Below are positions 17,254-25,096 of a DNA stretch of 35,894 nucleotides, piece by piece. Both the position numbers and the translations under genes were made by a program. The stretch's first letter is position 1. The number at the start of each line of letters is the position of its first letter. Source of the stretch: JAQIBY01 sp964527535 (GTDB lineage Bacteria > Bacteroidota > Bacteroidia > Bacteroidales > ML635J-15); NCBI GenBank assembly GCA_964527535.1, contig CAZGPW010000188.1, forward strand, positions 1 through 35,894, read 5' to 3'. The notes under the pieces are model-generated. The model worked only from the letters and a program-made list of their open reading frames with translations. It ran no database searches and was not told the DNA's origin.

Positions 17254-18042
17254 ATGAACAAAAAAAGATCTACAATCCTTTTAGTACTGCTGGGCGCCAT
17301 CGTATTCCCCCTGCTTACAGGGTGTTTTGGCGTTGGAGAAGATGATCCTTTTATATCATTAAGGACCAGAAAAGCACGCTTAACCGGGAACTGGAATATC
17401 TCATCCTATTACAAGAATGTTAAGCAAATCGTTGATACAGCAGATCAAAAACGAGTGATTACGGACGTACAGCCTCCCGACTACAATAAAGACATATACA
17501 TATTGGGAACTGACAGCGTGCAGGAAATTGAAGGCGAAGTGCTGGAAGGAAAAATGAGTTTTGATAAAAACGGGTACTTTTCTTATGTCTTCGAATATGA
17601 AGTTGTAGAAAGTGAAACCGATCAGGAAACATTTGAGACAACAACAGAAACCAGAACGGTAAAGCATGAAATGAGCGGCACATGGAATTTTCTGCACAAC
17701 ATTGATGACTATAATCGGAAAGAACGGCTTTCACTGGTGGTACTCAATGAAACAAATTCTGTAAAAACAACGGTTGTCGTAGAATCCGAAGAAGAACAGG
17801 GAGAAGCTGATATTTCACATTCACGTGATTTTACGGTTTTGAGCTACGCCAACGGCGAGATCAGTTACATCTGGGAACTGGACATGTTGAAATACAAAGA
17901 AGTACACAAATATCAAAACATCAACACGGTAGTAGTCTCTACTGATACATCAACTTATGGTACAGCATACGATGAAGTAGGTTATCGTCAGCGAAATTTA
18001 ACCAGGATTGATGATAACGCTGACGCTCAGCAGGAGGAATAA
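17254..18042 (+). CDS. Lipocalin-like lipoprotein
   Basis: A 262-aa predicted lipoprotein. The signal peptide ends in lipobox LLTGC with Cys24 as the lipidated residue. Soon after comes LTGNWNISSYYKN (about 43-55), resembling the opening strand of lipocalin-like domains in Bacteroidetes (a G-x-W motif). The rest is a mix of beta strands and charged loops, with a second GTW motif (MSGTWNF, about 141-147) that could mark a repeated barrel edge. Ligand and partners are unknown. It is a single-gene unit with its own promoter and terminator, flanked by genes on the other strand. The lipoprotein call is firm; the lipocalin call is tentative. Confidence 0.75.
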   Translation: MNKKRSTILLVLLGAIVFPLLTGCFGVGEDDPFISLRTRKARLTGNWNISSYYKNVKQIVDTADQKRVITDVQPPDYNKDIYILGTDSVQEIEGEVLEGKMSFDKNGYFSYVFEYEVVESETDQETFETTTETRTVKHEMSGTWNFLHNIDDYNRKERLSLVVLNETNSVKTTVVVESEEEQGEADISHSRDFTVLSYANGEISYIWELDMLKYKEVHKYQNINTVVVSTDTSTYGTAYDEVGYRQRNLTRIDDNADAQQEE

Positions 18043-18067
18043 TAGGAAAGAATTTCCAAATATCACA

Positions 18068-18099
18068 AACCAGGTTTTTATCAAAACCTGGTTTTTTTT
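18068..18099 (+). terminator. Rho-independent terminator after the lipocalin-like gene
   Basis: AACCAGGTTTT pairs perfectly with AAAACCTGGTT around a TATC loop and is followed by a run of T. It lies 26 bases past the stop. The opposite strand lacks a T tract after the stem, so it probably works in one direction only. Confidence 0.9.
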
Positions 18100-18138
18100 A
18101 TGAATCAATAATCAGGTTCAATGTATTTTCCTGCCCAG

Positions 18139-19224
18139 CTATTTTAGGCTCTGCCATATTGACTGGCAGATATCATCCAGTTTTTGGCTCCCGTTATGTT
18201 TCCACCGCCCGCAAAAATCACTTTGAAACGCTGCCGGATCATTCATATTTTGCTGATCCAGGGTTTTAAATGCAAAATTTTTCTGGAAATAATCAGCAAG
18301 ATACTCCTGTTCTGTTTGTCCCGGCGTGGGTATCAATATAGACTTGCGTTTTATTTCAAATAAATCCATTAAAGTGGTGTATCCCGAACGTGTAATAAGC
18401 ACGGGGACATGCTGCATAAGGTATTTTAATTCTGCCCGCTTCAAATGATTAATAACCCTGATATGCTCATTAATATTATCGTAAGAAATATCCGGTTGTC
18501 CTGCAATCAGCCATACCTGCCTTTTGTCACCGGAAAACACATCGAGTAATTTCCGGATAAAAAGCGTACGTTGTGGTTCAGGCCCCGACACTACAGCCAA
18601 AACATCAGGAATGATTTGGGATTTTTTGGGGGACAGTTCCAAAAATCCGGAAAGGCTTCCTATGTATTGATGTGGAAACCTGAAACCGTATTCTGAATGC
18701 GCTAAAGCTCCGCTTAATCCACCCCCACCGGCAAAATCCGGAATCAAACATGCATCGTAATTTTTAATCACCTTTCGATGCAAATACCGGATAAAGGGCT
18801 GAAATACTATCAAATATTTCGGCATAATGACATTCACCTGATGCGTTATATAGTAAGATTTCACACCTCTGTGAAACAACCCAAAGCGGTTATCGGAGAT
18901 GATTAGATCAGGTTTTTCTGTGTTTACGTATTGTTTTATCCATTTTCTTTCATACAATAAATCCCAGATCAACCCAGGCGCCTGTGCAACCAATTTTAAC
19001 ATCAGCAATTTATTACGGGCATACCGTATTTTATATGACTTAATGGGAACAATGCGCAATCCGGGAAATTCCTGCCGCACTAACTCATCGGCGGGTGATG
19101 CGGCGGCAACCGTTACTTTGAACCCGGCGTTCTGAAAAGAACGTATTACCGGAATCATACGGCTCGCATGCCCAAGCCCCCAGTTAAGCGGCGCTATCAG
19201 TATATTTTTTTGATTTTTTGACAT
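18139..19224 (-). CDS. MurG-like GT-B glycosyltransferase, unknown acceptor
   Basis: A 361-aa GT-B fold glycosyltransferase. The N-terminal domain opens with NILIAPLNWGLGHASRM (8-24), equivalent to the GxGGH loop of MurG and UGT-like enzymes. The C-terminal domain holds TRSGYTTLMDL (278-288) and IPTPGQTEQEY (298-308), matching the nucleotide-sugar binding signature of family 28-like transferases. No membrane helix is evident. Donor and acceptor cannot be told. It is the last gene of a seven-gene overlapping unit; its ATG shares one base with the stop of the radical SAM gene, so translation is probably coupled. Confidence 0.85.
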   Translation of the reverse strand: MSKNQKNILIAPLNWGLGHASRMIPVIRSFQNAGFKVTVAAASPADELVRQEFPGLRIVPIKSYKIRYARNKLLMLKLVAQAPGLIWDLLYERKWIKQYVNTEKPDLIISDNRFGLFHRGVKSYYITHQVNVIMPKYLIVFQPFIRYLHRKVIKNYDACLIPDFAGGGGLSGALAHSEYGFRFPHQYIGSLSGFLELSPKKSQIIPDVLAVVSGPEPQRTLFIRKLLDVFSGDKRQVWLIAGQPDISYDNINEHIRVINHLKRAELKYLMQHVPVLITRSGYTTLMDLFEIKRKSILIPTPGQTEQEYLADYFQKNFAFKTLDQQNMNDPAAFQSDFCGRWKHNGSQKLDDICQSIWQSLK

Positions 19225-19991
19225 CAGTAAACCTGGGCCTTGTGACCATTCTCTTCTACCCTGGAAGCAATTTTTTCCAGTTCTTCTTTAGAAACCGCTG
19301 TTACCGTTGAATCCGGGGTATCCCTGGCTATGGAATATATCATCACTGCATCAGGCTTTATCCTGTCCAGCTCCCGCAACCAGGCTTTCAACTCGTGTTC
19401 TGTTGTATTGTCAACAATTGCTCCATTTTTTTGAAACCTCACAAACATGGTTTGTATGATACGTTTACCGGGAAAATTACGGATGTGTTCAAGGTATTGT
19501 TGAAAATCAAACGGAATTTGCGGCTGGTTCATGGCCTTAACGGTAGATTCTATAGCAGAATCCAGTTTCAGCAAAGGTTTTTCCACTTTCTGCAAGGCTT
19601 CGTTCACGCCTTGTTTATACAATAAAGTAGCATTTGTAAGCACTGCAATCTCAGCGTCCGGGAAAAAATCATTTCTCAGTTTTATGGTTTGGTCAATGAT
19701 GGTATCAAATTCAGGATGCAATGTGGGTTCTCCATTTCCTGCAAACGTAATCACATCAACAGGCACGTGGTTTTCATGCAAACGTTTAAACTCAAGGTCC
19801 ATGCGTTGTCTGATTTCTGTTCCGGATGGCAATCCTGAACTCACTTTGCTTGTCCACCCGCATTCACAATACACACAATTAAAGGTACAGACTTTTGCAT
19901 CATCAGGCAAAAGGTTTATTCCGAGTGAGTTTCCCAGACGCCTGGATTTAACAGGCCCAAAAACGATATCGTCAAATAAAAATGTCGCCAT
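19224..19991 (-). CDS. Radical SAM protein of unknown substrate
   Basis: A 255-aa radical SAM enzyme. The [4Fe-4S] motif CxxxCxxC is Cys35, Cys39 and Cys42 (VCTFNCVYCECGW). The preceding FGPVKSRRLGNSLGINLLP (11-29) is typical of a compact COG0731-like group of uncharacterised radical SAM proteins. A SAM-binding glycine-rich stretch FAGNGEPTLHPEF follows (about 83-95). No extra cluster-binding cysteine domain is seen. Start and stop each overlap a neighbour by one base: the amidohydrolase upstream and the glycosyltransferase downstream. The reaction is unknown. Confidence 0.9.
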   Translation of the reverse strand: MATFLFDDIVFGPVKSRRLGNSLGINLLPDDAKVCTFNCVYCECGWTSKVSSGLPSGTEIRQRMDLEFKRLHENHVPVDVITFAGNGEPTLHPEFDTIIDQTIKLRNDFFPDAEIAVLTNATLLYKQGVNEALQKVEKPLLKLDSAIESTVKAMNQPQIPFDFQQYLEHIRNFPGKRIIQTMFVRFQKNGAIVDNTTEHELKAWLRELDRIKPDAVMIYSIARDTPDSTVTAVSKEELEKIASRVEENGHKAQVY

Positions 19992-21172
19992 TATACCAAA
20001 ACTTTTATTTCTGCATTTTCCGGCAAACGTTCAGCGGTGATGCCGCTGCCATGAATCAAATTGATTCCCGGTTTTTTCCCGGGTTCAATGCTACCCATGG
20101 TATCATCCATAGCAAAAAACCTTGCCGGATTCAGTGTTATCCATTTCAACAATTCTTCCAGCGGAATATCAGGCCGGCGTTGATGCACAAACTTTAACTC
20201 ATCAAAGATAGATAAACTTGGTGCTGACAGCAAACTATCTGTTCCCAACATGACGGGCAGGCCGGTTGCTCTCAGAGTATCATAAGGAGGTTGTACCCCG
20301 GAAATGCTTTCATTTGACCTGGGGCATAAAGCAAACGCCACTTTTTTGCCGGTTTTTTTCATCTGATGTTTAATTTTATTTACATCGTGGCTACTGATAA
20401 ACGTATTGTGTACAAACACCAGTTTACCGGTATGTTTAAATACCTCAAAGATGTCATCAATCAGGTTATTTGCAGACATTTCAGGTTGATAATTTTTTTC
20501 CAATTCTTTGTACAGGTTGTACAGTTCCCCCTTTTGGCTGTACAATTGAATCTCCTCCCGGCTTTCTTTAAAATGCAGGGCAGAAAATTTCTGCCAGCCG
20601 GACAATGCCTTTTTTAAGGCTAATGTGTTCTTGCTTGTAAGTGTATATGGAGCATGCAGGGCAGAAAAAATCCGGCTCTCCGGATGATGTTTCATCAGCG
20701 CATTAAATCTTTCATCTTGTTTCTGCAATTGCTTTTCACTCAACATGAAATATTCAAAAAAGTTAAGGTTCTTTATTGCAGATTTTTCAAGCAACTCCAA
20801 TGCAAGTCCGTCATTCATGACATCCGATATTGCAATAGTCCCCGCGTGTTTAATTTTTCTAATCTGTGTACCAATAGTATCATCATTTGGCTGTTGTAAA
20901 TGCTCGCGGCACCACCTGACATGATTTATAAAATCACTCATGCCGGTTTTTTTACTGAATACAGCCCCATTGAAAGACAATTCTATATGGGTATGGGCAT
21001 TAAAAAATCCGGGGGTCAGTATGCCATGATAATACTCAGTGAGGGAAGGTTCAGATTTTTCCGGGTCAAATCTGCCTACATCGGTAATAACACCGTTATC
21101 GTCCAGCCTGACCAATGGTTTATTGATCCACTGATAACCATCAAACGCCATGCTGGCAGCAATCCGTCTCAT
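19991..21172 (-). CDS. Amidohydrolase, cytosine deaminase/chlorohydrolase-like family
   Basis: A 393-aa metal-dependent deaminase or hydrolase of the COG0402 type. The metal and catalytic residues are in place: His60 and His62 (FNAHTHIEL), His173 (ALHAPYTL), His200 and Glu203 (ALHFKES), His255 (FVHNTF) and Asp312 (LGTDSLLSAPSL). Proteins of this family deaminate aminated heterocycles such as guanine, S-adenosylhomocysteine or 6-aminodeoxyfutalosine. Bacteroidetes members are often auto-labelled aminofutalosine deaminase-like, but no other menaquinone gene is in this window. It overlaps the zinc-ribbon gene by four bases (ATGA) and the radical SAM gene by one, so it is co-translated within the unit. 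Substrate unassigned. Confidence 0.88.
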   Translation of the reverse strand: MRRIAASMAFDGYQWINKPLVRLDDNGVITDVGRFDPEKSEPSLTEYYHGILTPGFFNAHTHIELSFNGAVFSKKTGMSDFINHVRWCREHLQQPNDDTIGTQIRKIKHAGTIAISDVMNDGLALELLEKSAIKNLNFFEYFMLSEKQLQKQDERFNALMKHHPESRIFSALHAPYTLTSKNTLALKKALSGWQKFSALHFKESREEIQLYSQKGELYNLYKELEKNYQPEMSANNLIDDIFEVFKHTGKLVFVHNTFISSHDVNKIKHQMKKTGKKVAFALCPRSNESISGVQPPYDTLRATGLPVMLGTDSLLSAPSLSIFDELKFVHQRRPDIPLEELLKWITLNPARFFAMDDTMGSIEPGKKPGINLIHGSGITAERLPENAEIKVLV

Positions 21173-21759
21173 TTTTTACCGCTGTTGTTTTTATAATTGT
21201 ATTTCACATTTACATTGTCAACTGTATTATCAAAAGTATCATTTTTATCATCGGGATACCCGCACCGGCTGCATTTTTTTGCTCCCGGGGGTAATTCTGC
21301 ACCACATTTTATGCATACGGGATTATGCGCTGATTTTTCAATGCGTTTGATTTCTTTTTGTACAAACTTTTCAAGTTCCTGCCTCACCATGCCATTAACC
21401 ACCAATAAACACAAAACATACACCAAAACCAAAGCGATGCCGCCAATAATGAGGCTGATCATGATGCTGCTGCTTGTTATAAACATTGAAATAAAGACAA
21501 TGACCAGCACCAGAATAATAGCCGGTGTCATGTCAATTTTATAACTCAATTCCCGATCATCATAAGAAACCGTGACGGAAAAACTTAAAAAACCAAACAC
21601 CTTGTCAAAACTAAACCTGAAACAATGACGGTGTTTTTTACTCAGGGGATGTTTCCGCTCAACATGGTCTCTTAATAAAAAAAACCGTGATTGTGAAAAG
21701 GTAAAATCCGGATATTCAAAGGAGGTAAAGCCGGTTTTATAGTCGATGGGAAAAGACAC
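21169..21759 (-). CDS. Zinc-ribbon membrane protein, unknown function
   Basis: A 196-aa protein beginning at a GTG directly after the stop of the DUF4296 gene. The next ATG would lose 76 residues, so GTG is preferred. An N-terminal soluble part (1-75) is rich in aromatic residues. Two hydrophobic helices lie at about 79-98 and 100-123. Near the C-terminus is a zinc ribbon, CIKCG...CSRCG (about 152-170), with four cysteines. Such modules often mediate contacts rather than catalysis. No named family is recognised. It overlaps the amidohydrolase start by four bases. Confidence 0.75.
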   Translation of the reverse strand: MSFPIDYKTGFTSFEYPDFTFSQSRFFLLRDHVERKHPLSKKHRHCFRFSFDKVFGFLSFSVTVSYDDRELSYKIDMTPAIILVLVIVFISMFITSSSIMISLIIGGIALVLVYVLCLLVVNGMVRQELEKFVQKEIKRIEKSAHNPVCIKCGAELPPGAKKCSRCGYPDDKNDTFDNTVDNVNVKYNYKNNSGKK

Positions 21760-22131
21760 TTAATCCTGGAGTTTTTGCGTTAATTTTGCTTGTTCTTCAT
21801 TCAGCCTGGCGAGCACATCATCGTAAATATCGTGCAGGGTTTCAATATCATTGACGGTATAATACCGTATGGTGTTGTTGAAATCATCCTCATCGACATT
21901 GTATCTCCTGAATACGGAATGATACAATTGAACCCTTGAATATTCTTGAGTTTCAATCATCCTGCTTACCAGGATTCCATCCACTTTATGAATATCAACC
22001 AGTATCAATGCCAGTGTATCCTGAGCAATCAAATTATCCGGCCGGGCGGTTTTTGCCTTGTCGTTATGGCAAGCTGACAACATCGCCACTGCCATGAAAA
22101 CCAAAACAATAATGTAAATATTTCTGTTCAT
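21760..22131 (-). CDS. DUF4296 lipoprotein
   Basis: A 123-aa small lipoprotein with a signal peptide ending in lipobox LSAC (Cys21). The body, with LALILVDIHKVDGIL (about 42-56) and YNVDEDDFNNTIRYY (about 79-93), matches my recollection of DUF4296, a helical Bacteroidetes family of unknown role. It overlaps mlaF by four bases at its start and abuts the zinc-ribbon gene at its end. In other Bacteroidetes I recall DUF4296 genes beside a dihydroorotase-like amidohydrolase, and here another amidohydrolase is two genes away. Confidence 0.85.
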   Translation of the reverse strand: MNRNIYIIVLVFMAVAMLSACHNDKAKTARPDNLIAQDTLALILVDIHKVDGILVSRMIETQEYSRVQLYHSVFRRYNVDEDDFNNTIRYYTVNDIETLHDIYDDVLARLNEEQAKLTQKLQD

Positions 22132-22877
22132 TGATTGATCAACTTTTTTGTTGCCTCTGAAGCAAAAACAAAATTATTAAATTCTTTATTGCCCGATGAA
22201 AATATTTCCGCTTTATTTCCTTCCCACCATTTATTTCCTTTGTATAAAAACAAAATATAATCTCCCACTTCAACCACAGAATTCATGTCATGCGTATTTA
22301 TCACGGTGGTCATGTTATAGTCTGCAGTAATTTGTTTCAACAACCTGTCAATACGAATAGAGGTTAAGGGATCAAGACCTGAATTGGGTTCATCACAAAA
22401 CAAATATTTGGGATTCAGCACAATCGCCCTGGCAATAGCCACTCTTTTCTGCATGCCGCCGCTGATTTCACCGGGCAATGCATCATTGGTCCCTTTTACC
22501 CCTACCCTTTCGAGGCATTCATCAACGCGTTGTTTCCTTTCAGTCATGCTTTTTTTGGTAAACATGTCAAGCGGGAACCTGACGTTTTCTTCTACTGTTT
22601 TTGATGTAAACAATGCTCCACCCTGAAACACCACCCCCATTTCCCTGCGCAAAGCCCGCCATTTAATTTGTGATATTGAAGTAAAATCCCTTTTTCCAAA
22701 ATATATATTTCCTTTATCAGGTTCTAACAGACCAAGAATAGATTTAAGCAACACGGTTTTTCCCGATCCGCTTTGTCCGATGATCAGGTTAATTTTTCCG
22801 GCACTAAAAACAGCTGAAATACCATTCAATACTGTCTCGCCTGAAAATTGTTTATGTATATTATCGATGCTTATCAT
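22128..22877 (-). CDS. mlaF: ABC transporter ATP-binding protein, MlaF-like
   Basis: The 249-aa ATPase of an Mla-type lipid transporter that moves phospholipids between the inner membrane and the periplasm to keep outer-membrane asymmetry. Walker A is GQSGSGKT (34-41), the signature is SGGMQKR (139-145), Walker B is YLFCDEP with Glu163, and the H-loop is INTHDM. The SGGMQKR form, with Met and Gln after SGG, is typical of MlaF. It overlaps the mlaE-like permease by four bases upstream and the DUF4296 gene by four downstream. No MCE (MlaD) substrate-binding gene is present in the window. Confidence 0.94.
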   Translation of the reverse strand: MISIDNIHKQFSGETVLNGISAVFSAGKINLIIGQSGSGKTVLLKSILGLLEPDKGNIYFGKRDFTSISQIKWRALRREMGVVFQGGALFTSKTVEENVRFPLDMFTKKSMTERKQRVDECLERVGVKGTNDALPGEISGGMQKRVAIARAIVLNPKYLFCDEPNSGLDPLTSIRIDRLLKQITADYNMTTVINTHDMNSVVEVGDYILFLYKGNKWWEGNKAEIFSSGNKEFNNFVFASEATKKLINQ

Positions 22878-23614
22878 GTCAACATGAGTTGTGTAATAAT
22901 GAGATTGAAAATCAAAACAAGTATTATACTATACACCACTGCCATGGTACTGCTTTTGCCCACTTCAAGTGCACCACCTTTTATATAGTACCCCTGGTAG
23001 GCAGAAACAGAGACAATTAAAAACGCATAAACAACCATTTTCACCAGGGTATATAAAATATAGAACGGCTGAAAGAACAGATGGAGTCCATCAAGGTAAT
23101 CATGCACGGAAACTACCTGAGTTAAGAATGAAACAGCAAGTCCTCCTCCTATTCCCAGAATAATGGATACCAGAGTAAGCACAGGAAAAAACAAGATTGC
23201 TCCGAATAATTTGGGCAAAATCAGATAGGAAGCAGAATTAACACCCATAATTTCCAGGGCATCAATTTGTTCTGTAATGCGCATGGTACCAATTTCAGAG
23301 GCAATATTTGATCCCACTTTTCCGGCCAGGATAAGGCATATGATAGTTGAAGAGAACTCAAGCATCATGGTATCCCTCACGGTCAATCCGATCAAATAAT
23401 TGGGTATCAGTGGATGGACAAAATTAATACCTACCTGCAACGTAAGCACTGCTCCCATAAACACTGAAACAATAGCAACTATACCCAGTGAATCAAGGCC
23501 TATCAACAGCAACTCCCGGAAACTTTGTTTCATGTACATGGAAAATTTTTCCGGCCGTGAAAAAAGTTTGCTAAGCAGGTAAAAATATTTTCCAATGTGA
23601 TAAAACAATTTCAT
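22874..23614 (-). CDS. mlaE: MlaE-family lipid ABC transporter permease
   Basis: Membrane permease partner of MlaF. I use the ATG at 23614 (MKLFYHIGKYFYLLSKLF), which matches the usual MlaE start. The open frame extends to 23695 and would add 27 hydrophobic residues not expected for the family. The core contains about five helices with the family hallmarks: a GAVLTLQ segment, the APVxxxIG-equivalent region around LAGKVGSNIASEIGTMRITEQIDALEIMG and a C-terminal GAxEVGKSST motif (KGGALEVGKSSTMAVV). It overlaps mlaF by four bases, so the two are translationally coupled. Confidence 0.92.
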   Translation of the reverse strand: MKLFYHIGKYFYLLSKLFSRPEKFSMYMKQSFRELLLIGLDSLGIVAIVSVFMGAVLTLQVGINFVHPLIPNYLIGLTVRDTMMLEFSSTIICLILAGKVGSNIASEIGTMRITEQIDALEIMGVNSASYLILPKLFGAILFFPVLTLVSIILGIGGGLAVSFLTQVVSVHDYLDGLHLFFQPFYILYTLVKMVVYAFLIVSVSAYQGYYIKGGALEVGKSSTMAVVYSIILVLIFNLIITQLMLT

Positions 23615-23619
23615 AGCAA

Positions 23620-23627
23620 CAAAGTTA
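23620..23627 (-). promoter_or_regulatory. TAACTTTG box just upstream of the preferred mlaE start
   Basis: TAACTTTG on the minus strand fits TAnnTTTG but ends only about five bases before the ATG at 23614. If active it would give an almost leaderless mRNA, so it may be a chance match. No good -33 box is seen. Confidence 0.25.
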
Positions 23628-23780
23628 ATAAAAGCAACGAATAAATTACCACAAGAAATTATCCAGTTAACGAATATAAACACCCACAATTGCATAGGTG
23701 GTATAAATCATGTCTGAAATTTTTTCTTAATTGAAATATTGTCTTATTTTCAAGCTGTAATTAAATTAAAAACACAAAAT

Positions 23781-24869
23781 ATGAAAAATACAGACTATTG
23801 TGTTATTATGGCTGGTGGGATAGGCAGCAGGTTTTGGCCTGTAAGCACCAGCGAGACACCCAAACAGTTTATTGATATGCTGGGCCTCGGTAAAAGCCTT
23901 TTACAATTAACTTTTGATCGATTCAAACCTATCATCCCATCTGACAACATTCTGATTGTTACTTCGGATAAATACAAAGGCCTTGTCATGGAGCAACTGC
24001 CGGAGATCAAACCGGAGAATGTGCTTACTGAGCCCATGCGCAGAAATACAGCACCTTGCATCAGCTATGCCAATTTTGTTATTCAGTCAAGAACAAAAAA
24101 TGCAAACGTTGTTGTCACACCTTCCGATCATTTGATCATTGATGAAAAAGCGTTTGTTTCCAACATCAAAACGGGGCTGGGCTTTGTCAGTGAAAGGGAT
24201 GTTTTGTTGACAATTGGGATTAAACCAACGCGACCAGATACCGGCTACGGCTACATTCAACTCAATGAAAAATCGGCTGTTGATGAACGGTTTAATGCTG
24301 TTAAAACATTTACAGAAAAACCCAACGCCGAACTGGCTGAATTTTTTGTTGAAAGCGGTGAGTTTCTGTGGAATGCAGGTATTTTTCTTTGGTCAACGGA
24401 CAGTATCCGGGAAGCACTAAACACGTACCTGCCGGAAGTTTACAACTTATTTGCTGAGGGAAAAAATAAGTTTGGCACGCCGGATGAACGGGATTTCATC
24501 AACAAAGTGTATTCCGAATCAAAAAACATTTCCATTGATTACGGTGTCATGGAAAAAGCAAAAAATGTATATACCTTATGTGCAGATTTTAGCTGGTCAG
24601 ACCTTGGGACATGGAAAAGCCTGTATGAAAACAGCAAAAAATCCGCTACAAAAAATGTCATAACCGGTAGTGATAACATAATTGTAAACAATACGCATGA
24701 CTGCCTTATCCACATGCCGAAAGATAAAGTAGCGGTAGTAAATGACATGGAAAACTATATCATTGTAGATTCAGGTGATGCTTTATTGATCCATAAATTT
24801 GAGAAAGAGCAGGAAATCAAGGAAATTGTAAATGACATCAAACGTAAATTTGGGGAAGATAAAGTGTGA
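23781..24869 (+). CDS. manC: Mannose-1-phosphate guanylyltransferase
   Basis: Makes GDP-mannose from mannose-1-phosphate and GTP in the cytoplasm, feeding surface polysaccharide and glycoprotein synthesis. The ATG at 23781 gives the family N-terminus; the upstream TTG at 23739 is unlikely. The nucleotidyltransferase loop is MAGGIGSRFWP (10-20) with Lys28 of TPKQF. PSDH is at 114-117, and FLWNAGIF and DYGVMEKA sit in the usual places. At 362 aa it lacks the C-terminal phosphomannose isomerase domain found in longer ManC proteins. It is divergent from mlaE and convergent with gldN. Confidence 0.95.
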   Translation: MKNTDYCVIMAGGIGSRFWPVSTSETPKQFIDMLGLGKSLLQLTFDRFKPIIPSDNILIVTSDKYKGLVMEQLPEIKPENVLTEPMRRNTAPCISYANFVIQSRTKNANVVVTPSDHLIIDEKAFVSNIKTGLGFVSERDVLLTIGIKPTRPDTGYGYIQLNEKSAVDERFNAVKTFTEKPNAELAEFFVESGEFLWNAGIFLWSTDSIREALNTYLPEVYNLFAEGKNKFGTPDERDFINKVYSESKNISIDYGVMEKAKNVYTLCADFSWSDLGTWKSLYENSKKSATKNVITGSDNIIVNNTHDCLIHMPKDKVAVVNDMENYIIVDSGDALLIHKFEKEQEIKEIVNDIKRKFGEDKV

Positions 24870-24883
24870 GCGGTGGGGGTAGG

Positions 24884-24981
24884 CGGTGATCGGTAATCGG
24901 TTATCGGTAATCAGTAATCAGTAATCGGTTATCGGTAATCAGTAATCAGTAATCGGTAATCGGTAATCGGTGATCGGTGGT
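24884..24981. repeat. Heptamer tandem repeat, 14 units of C(G/A)GTNAT
   Basis: Fourteen consecutive 7-bp units, mostly CGGTAAT, CAGTAAT, CGGTTAT and CGGTGAT, start 15 bases after the manC stop. A 28-bp order (CGGTTAT, CGGTAAT, CAGTAAT, CAGTAAT) occurs twice in a row (24898-24925 and 24926-24953), showing expansion by block duplication. Degenerate units flank both ends. Confidence 0.95.
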
Positions 24982-25040
24982 TGGTGAAAGGGGGCAAGCT
25001 TATTGAATAACTAAAACTTGCGGGGTAAAAATACAGATCA

Positions 25041-25077
25041 AAAAAAACACCCCTGAACCTCAGCGGTGTTTTTTTTA
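25041..25077. terminator. Bidirectional terminator between manC and gldN
   Basis: A stem of AAAAAACACC with GGTGTTTTTT, extended by CTGA/TCAG past one mismatch, has T tracts on both strands. It lies between two convergent genes and can end both transcripts. Confidence 0.9.
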
Positions 25078-25096
25078 ATTTTATATTGACAAAACA

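Noticed and set aside
19991..21172. Menaquinone (futalosine pathway) aminofutalosine deaminase
   Set aside because: The family resemblance is general, and no other futalosine-pathway gene is in the window, so substrate was left open.
24884..24981. Possible CRISPR array
   Set aside because: Units are seven bases with no spacers and no cas genes are near. It is a simple tandem repeat.
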